From: Halopseudomonas pelagia CL-AP6
GTDB taxonomy: Bacteria > Pseudomonadota > Gammaproteobacteria > Pseudomonadales > Pseudomonadaceae
Direction of reading: 5' to 3'
DNA: 35,789 nucleotides
NCBI RefSeq assembly: GCF_000410875.1
Contig: NZ_AROI01000018.1
Span: forward strand, 1-35,789
Shown: piece after piece, positions 18,398 through 25,856 of the stretch
How positions within the stretch are numbered: position 1 is the stretch's first letter
How the letters are laid out: the number at the start of each line of letters is the position of its first letter
Position numbers and translations under genes: made by a program
The notes under the pieces: model-generated
What the model saw: the letters and a program-made list of their open reading frames with translations, nothing else
Databases searched by the model: none
What the model was told of the DNA's origin: nothing

Positions 18398-18420
18398 AGG
18401 CGCGCATAGAAGCTGCGCCT
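18398..18420 (+). other. Leader hairpin upstream of the PhaG/RhlA-like gene
   Basis: A 6-bp stem, AGGCGC / GCGCCT, with an 11-nt loop ends 23 nt before the ATG of the gene at 18444. rhlA in P. aeruginosa is under an RNA thermometer, but this hairpin does not cover the ribosome-binding site (AGAGG), so no regulatory role is claimed. Confidence 0.3.
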
Positions 18421-18443
18421 AAACACTCCCCAAGAGGTGCCCC

Positions 18444-19310
18444 ATGTACGCAGAAAAAGCGCTAATACGCGTGCACCGCGATTTGAAGGTGCATACCTGC
18501 TTCTACCCCAACCCGCACACTGCCGCGACCATCATTCTGGTCAATGGCTCGTTGGCGACCAGCGTGTCGTTCAATGCCAGCCTCAAATACCTGACGCCGA
18601 TCTTTAATGTGGTGACCTATGACCAGCCCTACCAAGGCCAGTCACGCGTGCACAATCGGCAGTTGCCGCTGATTGGCAAGGAGGACGAAGCGCTGATCCT
18701 GCTGGAGCTGATCGAGCATTTTCGTGCTGATCATCTGCTGGCGTTTTCCTGGGGCAGTGTTGCGGCGTTGCTGGCATTGGCGCAGCGCCCGGCACGGATC
18801 AACAAAGCCATCATCAGCTCGTTCTCGCCGATTTTGAATTCGCCCATGCTGGATTACCTGAGCAATGCGCGTGCTGCGCTGGGGGCGTGCGATCGCCAGG
18901 CGATCGGTAACCTGATTAATGACACCATTGGCGAGCATCTGCCGCCGCTGTTCAAGCGCTGCAACTTCCGCCATGTGAGTACGCTGGAAGAGTTCGAATA
19001 TGCGCAGATGCTCTTTCACATTCGCCAGGTAGCCAGCCTGGACCGCGATCGGTTTATGGGCTGCGTGGGCAATATCGATACGCCGCTGTTGTTTATTAAT
19101 GGTGAGCTGGATCGCTATACCTCGCCGGACGATGCGCTGCGGTTCTCGCGCATGGCGCCGCAGTCGGAGTTTGCGACCATTCGGCATACCGGGCATTTTC
19201 TGGAGTTGGAACACAAGACTGCCTGGCAGGATGTGAAGCAGGTGGTGGAGCGGTTTGTGTTGCGCGATGGGGCAATGGGTAATGAGCAGAAGATGGCTAT
19301 GGTGGGGTGA
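18444..19310 (+). CDS. phaG: PhaG/RhlA-family 3-hydroxyacyl-ACP acyltransferase/thioesterase
   Basis: The 288-residue alpha/beta-hydrolase matches the RhlA/PhaG group across its length, with the catalytic triad at the same numbers as RhlA: Ser102 (FSWGS), Asp223 (NGELDRYT) and His251 (TGHFLEL). Segments such as ACDRQAIGNLINDTIGEHLP and FKRCNFRHVS are closer to PhaG (3-hydroxyacyl-ACP release for polyhydroxyalkanoate monomers) than to RhlA (rhamnolipid lipid part). The HX4D motif claimed for PhaG reads HX4E here (H177, E182). No rhlB or rhlC lies nearby, which favours PhaG. RBS AGAGG precedes the ATG. The exact product, acyl-CoA/free acid or lipid dimer, cannot be told from sequence. Confidence 0.82.
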   Translation: MYAEKALIRVHRDLKVHTCFYPNPHTAATIILVNGSLATSVSFNASLKYLTPIFNVVTYDQPYQGQSRVHNRQLPLIGKEDEALILLELIEHFRADHLLAFSWGSVAALLALAQRPARINKAIISSFSPILNSPMLDYLSNARAALGACDRQAIGNLINDTIGEHLPPLFKRCNFRHVSTLEEFEYAQMLFHIRQVASLDRDRFMGCVGNIDTPLLFINGELDRYTSPDDALRFSRMAPQSEFATIRHTGHFLELEHKTAWQDVKQVVERFVLRDGAMGNEQKMAMVG

Positions 19311-19325
19311 AATGGTGGCTGGGTG

Positions 19326-19704
19326 TATTCGGGGGGTTGGTTGATTGCTGAGAGGCTGTTATCGCGGTCAGGCGACCGCTCCTACCGGGATGGATGGGGC
19401 AGCGGGGTTTGGTGCTGGTGTTGGGCAGCGGAGTCCGGCTGTGGTGAGAATACTCGCCAGTGGGAGTACTTATTCGGGGGTTGGTTGATTGCTGAGAGGC
19501 TGTTATCGCGGTCAGGCGACCGCTCCTACCGGGATGGGTGGGGCAGCAGGGCTTGGTGCTCGTGTTGGGCAGCGGGGTCCGGCTGTGGTGAGAATACTCG
19601 CCAGTGGGAGTGCTTATTCGGGGGTTGGTTGATTGCTGAGAGGCTGTTATCGCGCTCAGGCGACCGCTCCTACCGGGATAGGGTGAGTAGCGGGGATTGG
19701 TCTG
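19326..19704. repeat. 144-bp tandem repeat array with REP hairpin (about 2.6 copies)
   Basis: Copies recur every 144 bp (GCTGAGAGG at 19347, 19491 and 19635). Each holds the palindrome GCGGTC-AGGC-GACCGC (19364-19379 and 19508-19523; the third has GCGCTC instead), followed by TCCTACCGGGAT. The third unit decays after about 90 bp. The period is a multiple of three, so the plus frame stays open through it, producing a false gene. A family-1 REP and a lone REP of the 94-bp type follow directly. Confidence 0.92.
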
Positions 19705-19733
19705 AGCCGCGGGACTGGAGGGAAGCACCGGCC

Positions 19734-19763
19734 TGTGGGAGCGGCGGCCTCGCCGCGATGGGT
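19734..19763. repeat. Single REP of the 171-bp-array family
   Basis: GTGGGAGCGGCGGCCTCGCC followed by GCGATG is nearly identical to the forward REP of the 6302-7179 array, showing that this element also exists as a solitary copy. Confidence 0.85.
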
Positions 19764-19830
19764 TCAGGAAACACAAACCCTGAGAATACCCACACACCAT
19801 CTCGACCAGCGGCCTTCAAACAAGACCGCT

Positions 19831-19852
19831 GTGTCAAGATGGAACTCGACAC
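19831..19852. repeat. Solitary REP of the 94-bp-array family
   Basis: GTGTCAAGATGGAACTCGAC plus AC is the second hairpin of the 94-bp unit with two changes in the stem. It lies 18 bp past the stop codon of the minus-strand SDR gene. Confidence 0.75.
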
Positions 19853-19870
19853 CCCCGGTAAAAACCAGCT

Positions 19871-20719
19871 TTACGGGTTCATGGAATCAAAGACCGTGGT
19901 TTCTGCATCTGCAGCGGCGGCGCGCAGCTTGATCAGCTCTTTGATCTTGCGGTGCGGGAAGACGTAGAACTGATTGTCCTCAACAGCTTTGAGCGTCATC
20001 TCGGCCACGTCCGCAGCTTTGATTCTACCCTTCTCTATCGCCGCCTTCAGGGCTGCGGCGCGTTCTTCAGCGAGCGCACTGGGCTTGAGCGTGTCGGCCA
20101 TATCCGCCGGGCGGTTGCGGGCGGAGTCGTGGATGCCGGTGGGGAAGAAAGCCGGGCAGAGTACGGTCACACCGACTTTGGCGCCAACGTCGCGCAGATC
20201 CAGGGCCAGGGTCTCGGAGATGGCGACGACCGAATGCTTGGTGGCGTTATAGACCGCCATGCTCGGGCCGTTGACCCAGCCAGCGGCCGAGGCGACGTTG
20301 ACGATATGGCCTTCGCCCTGTTCGATCATCATTGGGGTAAAGGCTTTCAGGCCCCAGGCGACGCCGTACATATTGACGCCAACCACCCACTCCCAATCCG
20401 CCTGGGTATTCATCCAGACCGGACCACCGACGCTGACGCCGGCGTTATTGAACAGCAGATGCGCGCCGCCGAAACGGCTTTTGGCCAGCGCGGCAAAGGC
20501 TTCCACCTGCTCCAACTTGGACACGTCCAGGCGCATGGTCGCGGACTCGATGCTGGCGTCCAGCGCCTTGACCTGATTCAGCGTTTCCTGCATGCCCGCT
20601 TCGTCTACATCACCGAGCACCAGTTTCATGCCGCGCGCAGCACAGCGCAGCGCCAGCTCGCGCCCCAATCCGCTCCCGCCACCGGTGATAACCGCTACCT
20701 TGCCTGTTAGATTCTGCAT
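19871..20719 (-). CDS. Classical short-chain dehydrogenase/reductase
   Basis: The 282-residue protein shows the classical SDR pattern: cofactor loop TGGGSGLG at 12-19, NNAG at 91-94, catalytic Ser144 (NVAS), Tyr157 and Lys161 in YNATK. GDVD at the end of the second beta strand, with D37, suggests NAD(H) preference. ATG at 20717-20719 follows AGGAG at ideal distance; a longer frame upstream lacks such a site. The substrate cannot be predicted. It resembles SDRs annotated as acting on fatty or xenobiotic alcohols, and its link to the neighbouring PhaG-like gene is only positional, as they are convergent. Confidence 0.9.
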   Translation of the reverse strand: MQNLTGKVAVITGGGSGLGRELALRCAARGMKLVLGDVDEAGMQETLNQVKALDASIESATMRLDVSKLEQVEAFAALAKSRFGGAHLLFNNAGVSVGGPVWMNTQADWEWVVGVNMYGVAWGLKAFTPMMIEQGEGHIVNVASAAGWVNGPSMAVYNATKHSVVAISETLALDLRDVGAKVGVTVLCPAFFPTGIHDSARNRPADMADTLKPSALAEERAAALKAAIEKGRIKAADVAEMTLKAVEDNQFYVFPHRKIKELIKLRAAAADAETTVFDSMNP

Positions 20720-20759
20720 GCTGTGTTCTCCTGGAAGGGCCTTACACCACGGCGTCATA

Positions 20760-21118
20760 AAAGCACGCGGGCTGGATTGAAAGGCGACTTATACTTATAA
20801 ATGTGGCAAATAGAATGCCTTTTACGGCATCACCAAACCAGATCTATCAGTTGCAGTGATCGCACTTTATCAGTGCTTGCCTTGCTGAAGCTGGCGGTGA
20901 GAATGCTGATGCCGAAGTCTTTTCTCACAGAACCCCTAGGCCATATCAGGGTCAACTTGAGTATGATCATCAACGCAGGGCTTTCAGGGGCAGATATCAG
21001 CTGCTTGATACGCGGCCCTGTTTGGCAACCCTATTTGCGAACAGCTCACCCGCGCGCTGATTATTGGTCTGGATAATCAGCACGTGCTGCAGACCAACGG
21101 ACTTACCGGAGTTAACTG
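20760..21118 (+). other. Gene-free stretch, possibly a decayed gene end
   Basis: No complete gene is supported here. A stop-interrupted plus frame ends at 21118-21120 with LTRALIIGLDNQHVLQTNGL, which reads like the end of a helical protein, perhaps a TetR-family C-terminus. Another frame (about 20865-21061) is open but lacks a start codon. Together they suggest a frameshifted remnant, but similarity cannot be tested here. Confidence 0.25.
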
Positions 21119-21550
21119 ATGCGCTGGATCACCCTTGCTGCTGGCATCTTGATGACCATCGGCTGCGCCGCGCCGGCGCCAACGCCCTTGGCTGGCGATC
21201 AGGCACGCCTGGAGCTGAGTACCCAGCGGCCTGGCGACCGTATCAGCGCCTATCGGCTGGATGGCGAGTTGGTGCGGGGGTTACGCTTCCCTGATCTGCA
21301 TCCCGGCGCGCACAATGCGCAAATGCGCTTTCGCTATGAGGTGCCCGGCTCGGCCAACAGTGCCGGCATGCTCGGCGAGCCGCAGTACCGTACTTGCATA
21401 CTCGGTATCGATTACGATGATTTCAGCGCCGGTAACACCTACCGGTTTGTCGCTGACCGGCGCGGCATTCGCCCGGCGGGCTGGCTGGAATCGGCAGACC
21501 ATCAACGCCTGGCCCGCGCCAGCATTGTGCGCTGCGGCCCCGGCGTCTGA
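21119..21550 (+). CDS. Small putative lipoprotein, unknown function
   Basis: The 143-residue protein begins with a short hydrophobic leader and a lipobox ending at Cys16 (MTIGC), so it is probably a membrane-anchored lipoprotein. The mature part contains FRYEVPGS, the YRTCILGIDYD segment with a second Cys, and the ending IVRCGPGV with a third; the last two may form a disulfide. GGAG lies at a normal distance from the ATG. I do not recognise a family. It is transcribed toward the ABC importer but separated by about 170 bp with its own likely promoter, so they are not clearly one operon. Confidence 0.75.
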   Translation: MRWITLAAGILMTIGCAAPAPTPLAGDQARLELSTQRPGDRISAYRLDGELVRGLRFPDLHPGAHNAQMRFRYEVPGSANSAGMLGEPQYRTCILGIDYDDFSAGNTYRFVADRRGIRPAGWLESADHQRLARASIVRCGPGV

Positions 21551-21645
21551 CTTGTTAGTCTCCCACCTCGCCTGACCCTGGCACGTTAAAGACGGGCTGG
21601 GCTCACTGCGCCCAGGCAAACCCCGCTGTGCTTTTTCCTCCGCAT

Positions 21646-21653
21646 GCTACAAT
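21646..21653 (+). promoter_or_regulatory. Candidate extended -10 promoter for the ABC importer
   Basis: TGCTACAAT is an extended -10 box (TGn-TACAAT) about 67 bp upstream of the binding-protein ATG. No good -35 lies 17 bp upstream, so this rests on the -10 alone. Confidence 0.35.
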
Positions 21654-21719
21654 CCGCGCCTGCCCTGGCTGGATTCGACACCCGGCCAGGAGTCTTCCGC
21701 TATTGAACCGGAGAATCAC

Positions 21720-22589
21720 ATGTCGATGATCAAACGTCCGCTGGCCGTCATGGCTGGCTTGTGCCTGTCTGTTGCTACTGCTTTTATTTCCGCCCCTGCC
21801 CTAGCCGAACAAGACGTGCTGCGCGTCTCGGCCATTCCCGATGAAGCCCCCACCGAATTGCTGCGCAAGTTCGAGCCGCTGGGCGCCTATCTGGAAAAAG
21901 AACTGGATATGAAAGTGACCTTTCAACCGGTTTCCGACTATGCCGGCGTAGTAGAAGCGCTGGGGTCCAAGCGTCTGGATCTGGCCTGGCTGGGCGGCTT
22001 TACCTTCGTTCAGGCGCGCCTGCGCACTGGCGACGCGATTCCACTGGTACAGCGCGAACAGGATGCGGTATTCACCAGCACCTTTATTACTGCCGACCCC
22101 GAGATCAAGGAACACAAGGACCTGAAAGGCAAGAGTTTCGCCTTTGGCTCAGTGTCATCCACCTCAGGCCATTTGATGCCGCGCTACTTTATGCAGCAGG
22201 ACGGTCTGGACGTGGATAACTACCTCGGCCGCGTAGGCTATTCCGGCGCACACGATGCCACCGTCGCCTGGGTAGAGTCCGGCCGTGTGGATGCGGGCGT
22301 GCTGAATGCCTCGGTCTGGGAAAAGCTGGTTGAAGATGGCAAAGTCGATACCGATAAGGTTCGCGTATACACCACCACTCCGACCTACTTCGATTACAAC
22401 TGGACAGTACGTGGCGACATGGACCCCGAGCTGGTCGAGCGCATCAAGCAGGCGTTCCTCAAGCTGGATCCGGAGAACCCCGAGCACAAGGCGATCCTGG
22501 ATCTGCAGCGCGCCAGCCGCTTTGTTGATACCAAGCCGGAAAACTACCAGGGCATCGAAGAAGCAGCACGCGCCGCCGGCCTGCTGTAA
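21720..22589 (+). CDS. PhnD-like periplasmic binding protein of an oxyanion/phosphonate ABC importer
   Basis: The 289-residue protein has a Sec signal peptide (cleavage likely after APALA, residue 29). Its PhnD-type domain contains LDLAWLGGFTFVQA, SVSSTSGHLMPRYFM and DATVAWVESGRVDAGVL. Proteins of this subgroup are commonly annotated as putative selenate-type binding proteins, and the wider family binds phosphonates or phosphite. The substrate is unproven. It is followed 6 bp later by the ATPase gene and then two permease genes, a complete importer. A GGAG ribosome-binding site precedes the ATG at 21720. Confidence 0.85.
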   Translation: MSMIKRPLAVMAGLCLSVATAFISAPALAEQDVLRVSAIPDEAPTELLRKFEPLGAYLEKELDMKVTFQPVSDYAGVVEALGSKRLDLAWLGGFTFVQARLRTGDAIPLVQREQDAVFTSTFITADPEIKEHKDLKGKSFAFGSVSSTSGHLMPRYFMQQDGLDVDNYLGRVGYSGAHDATVAWVESGRVDAGVLNASVWEKLVEDGKVDTDKVRVYTTTPTYFDYNWTVRGDMDPELVERIKQAFLKLDPENPEHKAILDLQRASRFVDTKPENYQGIEEAARAAGLL

Positions 22590-22595
22590 CCCGCC

Positions 22596-23435
22596 ATGGG
22601 TATCCAACTCGACGGGGCGAGTCTGACTCACCCCGGTGGCTTTATCGCCCTGCACCCGCTCAACCTGACAATTCAGCCGGGTGAACGGGTGGCGATTATC
22701 GGCTCCTCCGGTGCCGGCAAAACCACGCTATTGCGCCTGCTTGCAACTGGCCTCTTGGCCAGCAGCGGCAGCGTGCAACTGCTGAAAGATAATCCGGCAC
22801 AACTGTCAGGCGGCGCCCTGCGACGTCTGCGCACGCGTATCGGCCTGATCCATCAAAGTCCTCCACTACCGCCACGGCAGCGGGTGATTACTGCGGTGCT
22901 GGCCGGGCGGCTTGGGCAATGGTCATTGGCCCGCTCGCTTCTGTCATTATGCTATCCGCTGGATATACCCGGCGCCCGCGCTGCGCTGGAACCCCTGGAT
23001 CTGGGTGACAAACTCTTTGCCCGCTGCGATCAATTGTCCGGTGGGCAATTGCAGCGTGTCGGCATTGCTCGAGTCTTGTATCAGGGCGCTGATCTGTTGC
23101 TGGCCGACGAGCCGGTATCGGCAATGGACCCGCTATTGGCCGATCACACACTGGCGCTGCTCAACCGGCTGGCCCTGGAGCATGGCAAGACCCTGGTTGC
23201 CAGCCTGCATGCGGTGGATCTGGCTTTGCGGCATTTCCCGCGAATCATTGGCCTGCGCGACGGCGTTATTCTGTTCGACCGCGACGCGGCGCAGGTAACA
23301 GCCGATGACCTGGATGAGCTGTACAGTAATGACGGCCTGAATGCCGGCCTGGCTGACACCCGTCCTAGCCCAACCGCCTTACATTCACCCACCTCGCCTG
23401 TGCCAAGCGGGCGTCCTGCGCCACGATGCTTGTGA
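22596..23435 (+). CDS. PhnC-like ABC transporter ATP-binding subunit
   Basis: The 279-residue ATPase has Walker A GSSGAGKT (36-43), Q-loop Gln87, signature LSGGQ (147-151), Walker B LLLADE (167-172) and switch His205. It powers the adjacent importer. Between the Q-loop and the signature is PPLPPRQRVITAVLAGRL, typical of PhnC-like subunits. The last 25 residues are a Pro/Ser-rich low-complexity tail (SPTALHSPTSPVPSG), unusual for this family. The end overlaps the next gene by 10 bp. Confidence 0.93.
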   Translation: MGIQLDGASLTHPGGFIALHPLNLTIQPGERVAIIGSSGAGKTTLLRLLATGLLASSGSVQLLKDNPAQLSGGALRRLRTRIGLIHQSPPLPPRQRVITAVLAGRLGQWSLARSLLSLCYPLDIPGARAALEPLDLGDKLFARCDQLSGGQLQRVGIARVLYQGADLLLADEPVSAMDPLLADHTLALLNRLALEHGKTLVASLHAVDLALRHFPRIIGLRDGVILFDRDAAQVTADDLDELYSNDGLNAGLADTRPSPTALHSPTSPVPSGRPAPRCL

Positions 23436-24265
23436 ACGCGTTGCAGCGCACCGACCCACGCGACCCTGCAGCCCTGCCCCGCGTACTCTTTACGCTACTG
23501 GCGCTAGTACTGCTGTGGCCCGGTCTGGTGCTAACCGAGTTTCGCCCCGCAACCCTGGTCGAACCGCGCAACCTGGATACCTTCGGGCGTTTTCTGGCGG
23601 GCTTCTGGCCACCAGATTTGTCGGCCGAGTTTCTTGCGCTGCTGGGCAAGGCAACGCTGGAAACCTTGGCGATGGCCACCGCCGGGCTTGCGCTCGCACT
23701 GGTATTGGCGATACCGCTGAGTCTGCTGTCCAGCCGTGCGCTGTCGGTGTCAGCCCTGCTGCGCGGCCGGCCTAGCCGGCTGGCCAGCGCCGCCCGGTAC
23801 CCGGTCAGGTTATTGCTGGTCCTGCTGCGCAGTATTCCGGAAATCGTCTGGGCGCTGCTGTTTGTCCGGGCCGTCGGGCTAGGCCCTACTGCCGGCGTAC
23901 TGGCTATTGCCATTACCTACAGCGGCATGCTCGGCAAGGTCTATGCGGAAATCTACGAGTCAGCCGACCAGCGCCCAGCGCGGGCCTTGATGCAGGCCGG
24001 CAGCTCACGGCTGGCCGCGTTTCTCTACGGCATTTTGCCGGCCGCAGCACAAGAGCTGACCTCCTATACACTGTACCGCTGGGAATGCGCCGTGCGCGCC
24101 TCGGTGATCATGGGCTTTGTCGGTGCTGGCGGGCTGGGGCAGATGATCGACCTGTCGATCCGCATGTTTGCCGGCGGCGAGGTCGTCAGTATTTTGCTGA
24201 CCTTCCTGGTATTGGTGCTCGCAGCCGACCAATTAAGCAGCCTGCTGCGCCGGAGGCTGGCATGA
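23426..24265 (+). CDS. PhnE-like ABC permease, first copy
   Basis: The 279-residue membrane protein has several hydrophobic segments and the binding-protein-dependent transport signature, including the EAA-like loop (AEIYESADQRPARALMQAG) that contacts the ATPase. The C-terminal half has GFVGAGGLGQMI. It overlaps the ATPase gene at its start and the next permease at ATGA, so all four genes are tightly coupled. With its neighbour it forms the transmembrane pair of the importer. Substrate unknown. Confidence 0.93.
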   Translation: MLVNALQRTDPRDPAALPRVLFTLLALVLLWPGLVLTEFRPATLVEPRNLDTFGRFLAGFWPPDLSAEFLALLGKATLETLAMATAGLALALVLAIPLSLLSSRALSVSALLRGRPSRLASAARYPVRLLLVLLRSIPEIVWALLFVRAVGLGPTAGVLAIAITYSGMLGKVYAEIYESADQRPARALMQAGSSRLAAFLYGILPAAAQELTSYTLYRWECAVRASVIMGFVGAGGLGQMIDLSIRMFAGGEVVSILLTFLVLVLAADQLSSLLRRRLA

Positions 24266-25026
24266 ACCGGCGTTACGAGCCGCTGCTGTGGATCAGCCTG
24301 ATTGGCGCAGCGCTGGTGAGCTCTTTCATGTATCTGGGGCTGGATCTCGGCGGCCTGCTGCGCGGCGACAGCCCCAGTCAGATGGCCACCTACGCCAGCT
24401 CATTTTTTCCGCCGGACATGTCTGCTGGTTGGCTGAGGCAGATCAGTTGGGGCGCCCTGGAAACCCTGGCAATTTCGGCCATTGGCACCTTATTGGCGGT
24501 GCTGGCGGGAGCAGCGCTCAGCCTGTTGGCGGCCGGGCGCCTGGGCGCCATTGCCAAAAGCCTGGCGCGGCTGCTGCTGAACGCACTGCGCTCGGTGCCC
24601 GAATTAGTGTGGGCCGCGCTGATGGTACTGGCCGCCGGCCTCGGCCCCTTTGCCGGCACCCTGGCGATTGCGCTGCATACCACCGGCGTGCTCGGTCGGC
24701 TGTTTGCCGAAGCACTAGAAAACGCCCCGCCCGAGCCAGCAAAAGCGCTGCGTGATCAGGGCGCGAGCGCTACCGCAGCGTTTTTCTATGGGACATTACC
24801 CCAGGTGTTCCCGCAGTGGCTGGCGTATAGCCTGTATCGCTGGGAAAACAATATTCGTATGGCCGCCGTGCTCGGTTTCGTGGGCGCTGGTGGCTTAGGG
24901 CAGATGCTGTATGTGACGCTGAGCCTATTCCAGCAGCCCAAGGCGTTGAGCGTGATTTTGGCGATGATTGTGATGGTGTTGGTAGTGGATGGGCTGAGTG
25001 CCTGGTGGCGGGTGCGGTTGGGGTGA
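24262..25026 (+). CDS. PhnE-like ABC permease, second copy
   Basis: The 254-residue membrane protein is a paralogue of the preceding permease (both contain GFVGAGGLGQM and an Ala-rich EAA-like loop, here EALENAPPEPAKALRDQGAS). The start is ATG at 24262, overlapping the upstream stop as ATGA. A longer frame beginning at 24085 runs inside the first permease gene and is rejected. Two separate permeases indicate a heterodimeric channel. It ends just before a family-1 REP pair. Confidence 0.93.
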   Translation: MNRRYEPLLWISLIGAALVSSFMYLGLDLGGLLRGDSPSQMATYASSFFPPDMSAGWLRQISWGALETLAISAIGTLLAVLAGAALSLLAAGRLGAIAKSLARLLLNALRSVPELVWAALMVLAAGLGPFAGTLAIALHTTGVLGRLFAEALENAPPEPAKALRDQGASATAAFFYGTLPQVFPQWLAYSLYRWENNIRMAAVLGFVGAGGLGQMLYVTLSLFQQPKALSVILAMIVMVLVVDGLSAWWRVRLG

Positions 25027-25066
25027 TAGGTTGGGGTGAGTAATGGACCGGGGGGGCTTACGCCCC

Positions 25067-25226
25067 CATCGCGCCGAGGCCGGCGCTCCCACCCAATCCA
25101 ATCCAACCCAATCCTACCCAGCCCATCACCTAACCCATCACCCAACCCAATCCAATCCAGCCCATTACCCAGCCTGCCCGGCGTGTAGCTCAGAAACCGG
25201 TGGGAGCGCCGGCCTCGGCGCGATGG
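25067..25226. repeat. Inverted pair of family-1 REPs with C/A-rich spacer
   Basis: A REP in one orientation (25067-25093, CGCGCCGAGGCCGGCGCTCC) and its inverse (25199-25226, GGTGGGAGCGCCGGCCTCGG) flank about 105 bp made of short CCAAT/CCCAAC-type motifs with few G. This matches the building plan of the 171-bp unit but as a single copy, with both arms pointing the opposite way. Confidence 0.9.
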
Positions 25227-25245
25227 GCTAACAAGCATCCAACTC

Positions 25246-25554
25246 TCAATGCCGAACTACCCGCTCCTGCACCAATACCCAGGGGCGAATGACCACCGCC
25301 CAGAGGTTGTCCGGATCACGCTCGTGCCAGTCAGCCGCCTGGGCATCGGGGGTTAATTGCACTTGCCCGGCATCCATCCACTGTTTAACCGTAGCGCCGT
25401 CGTCTTTAGTAAATGCCTCAGCCACGGTGACCAGATCCAGACCAGAGTCCACGGATAACACCTGACCCGCAGCGAAATGCGGCTCCAGGGTCTTCCATTC
25501 GATAGGCGCAGTAGCACCCAGAATCGCTGCATAGGTGTCACTTTGATCAGACAT
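25246..25554 (-). CDS. DUF2288 domain protein
   Basis: The 102-residue acidic protein starts MSDQSDTYAAILG and has the DUF2288 pattern: LEPHFAAGQVLSVDSGLDLVTVAEAFTKDD, VKQWMDAGQV and the ending NLWAVVIRPWVLVQE. Function is unknown. ATG at 25552-25554 with GGAGAG upstream is preferred over a longer frame whose N-terminal hydrophobic part is not conserved in the family. It is divergent from braC; a 7-bp hairpin (ATGCGCC / GGCGCAT, 25651-25675) lies between them. Confidence 0.88.
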   Translation of the reverse strand: MSDQSDTYAAILGATAPIEWKTLEPHFAAGQVLSVDSGLDLVTVAEAFTKDDGATVKQWMDAGQVQLTPDAQAADWHERDPDNLWAVVIRPWVLVQERVVRH

Positions 25555-25856
25555 GGGGCTCTCCAGATAAGGCTTAATGGCTGCGCATGTTAACCAGCAC
25601 ACCACCAAGTGCAAGACGGTTGGCAGGAAATAGGCGGCATTGTCGGCCAAATGCGCCTATTCTGGTGGGGCGCATGTCGTCTTTCAGACAAAATGTTGCA
25701 ATTTGAGGACATTGACTGACTATTTGCCAAGACTCGATTCCCTGCGCTCATCGCCGTTGGTAAACTGCTGCGGTACAGTTACCAGGAATGGGTGTGGTTA
25801 ACGCCAACACGACCTGAACCTAAGTGATTTCGGACAACAACAAGCGAGCATACGAT

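Noticed and set aside
19323..19967. 214-residue plus-strand frame
   Set aside because: It runs through the 144-bp array and into the 3' end of the SDR gene on the other strand.
24085..24261. Upstream extension of the second permease
   Set aside because: It lies within the first permease gene in another frame; ATG at 24262 overlapping the stop as ATGA gives a normal permease start.
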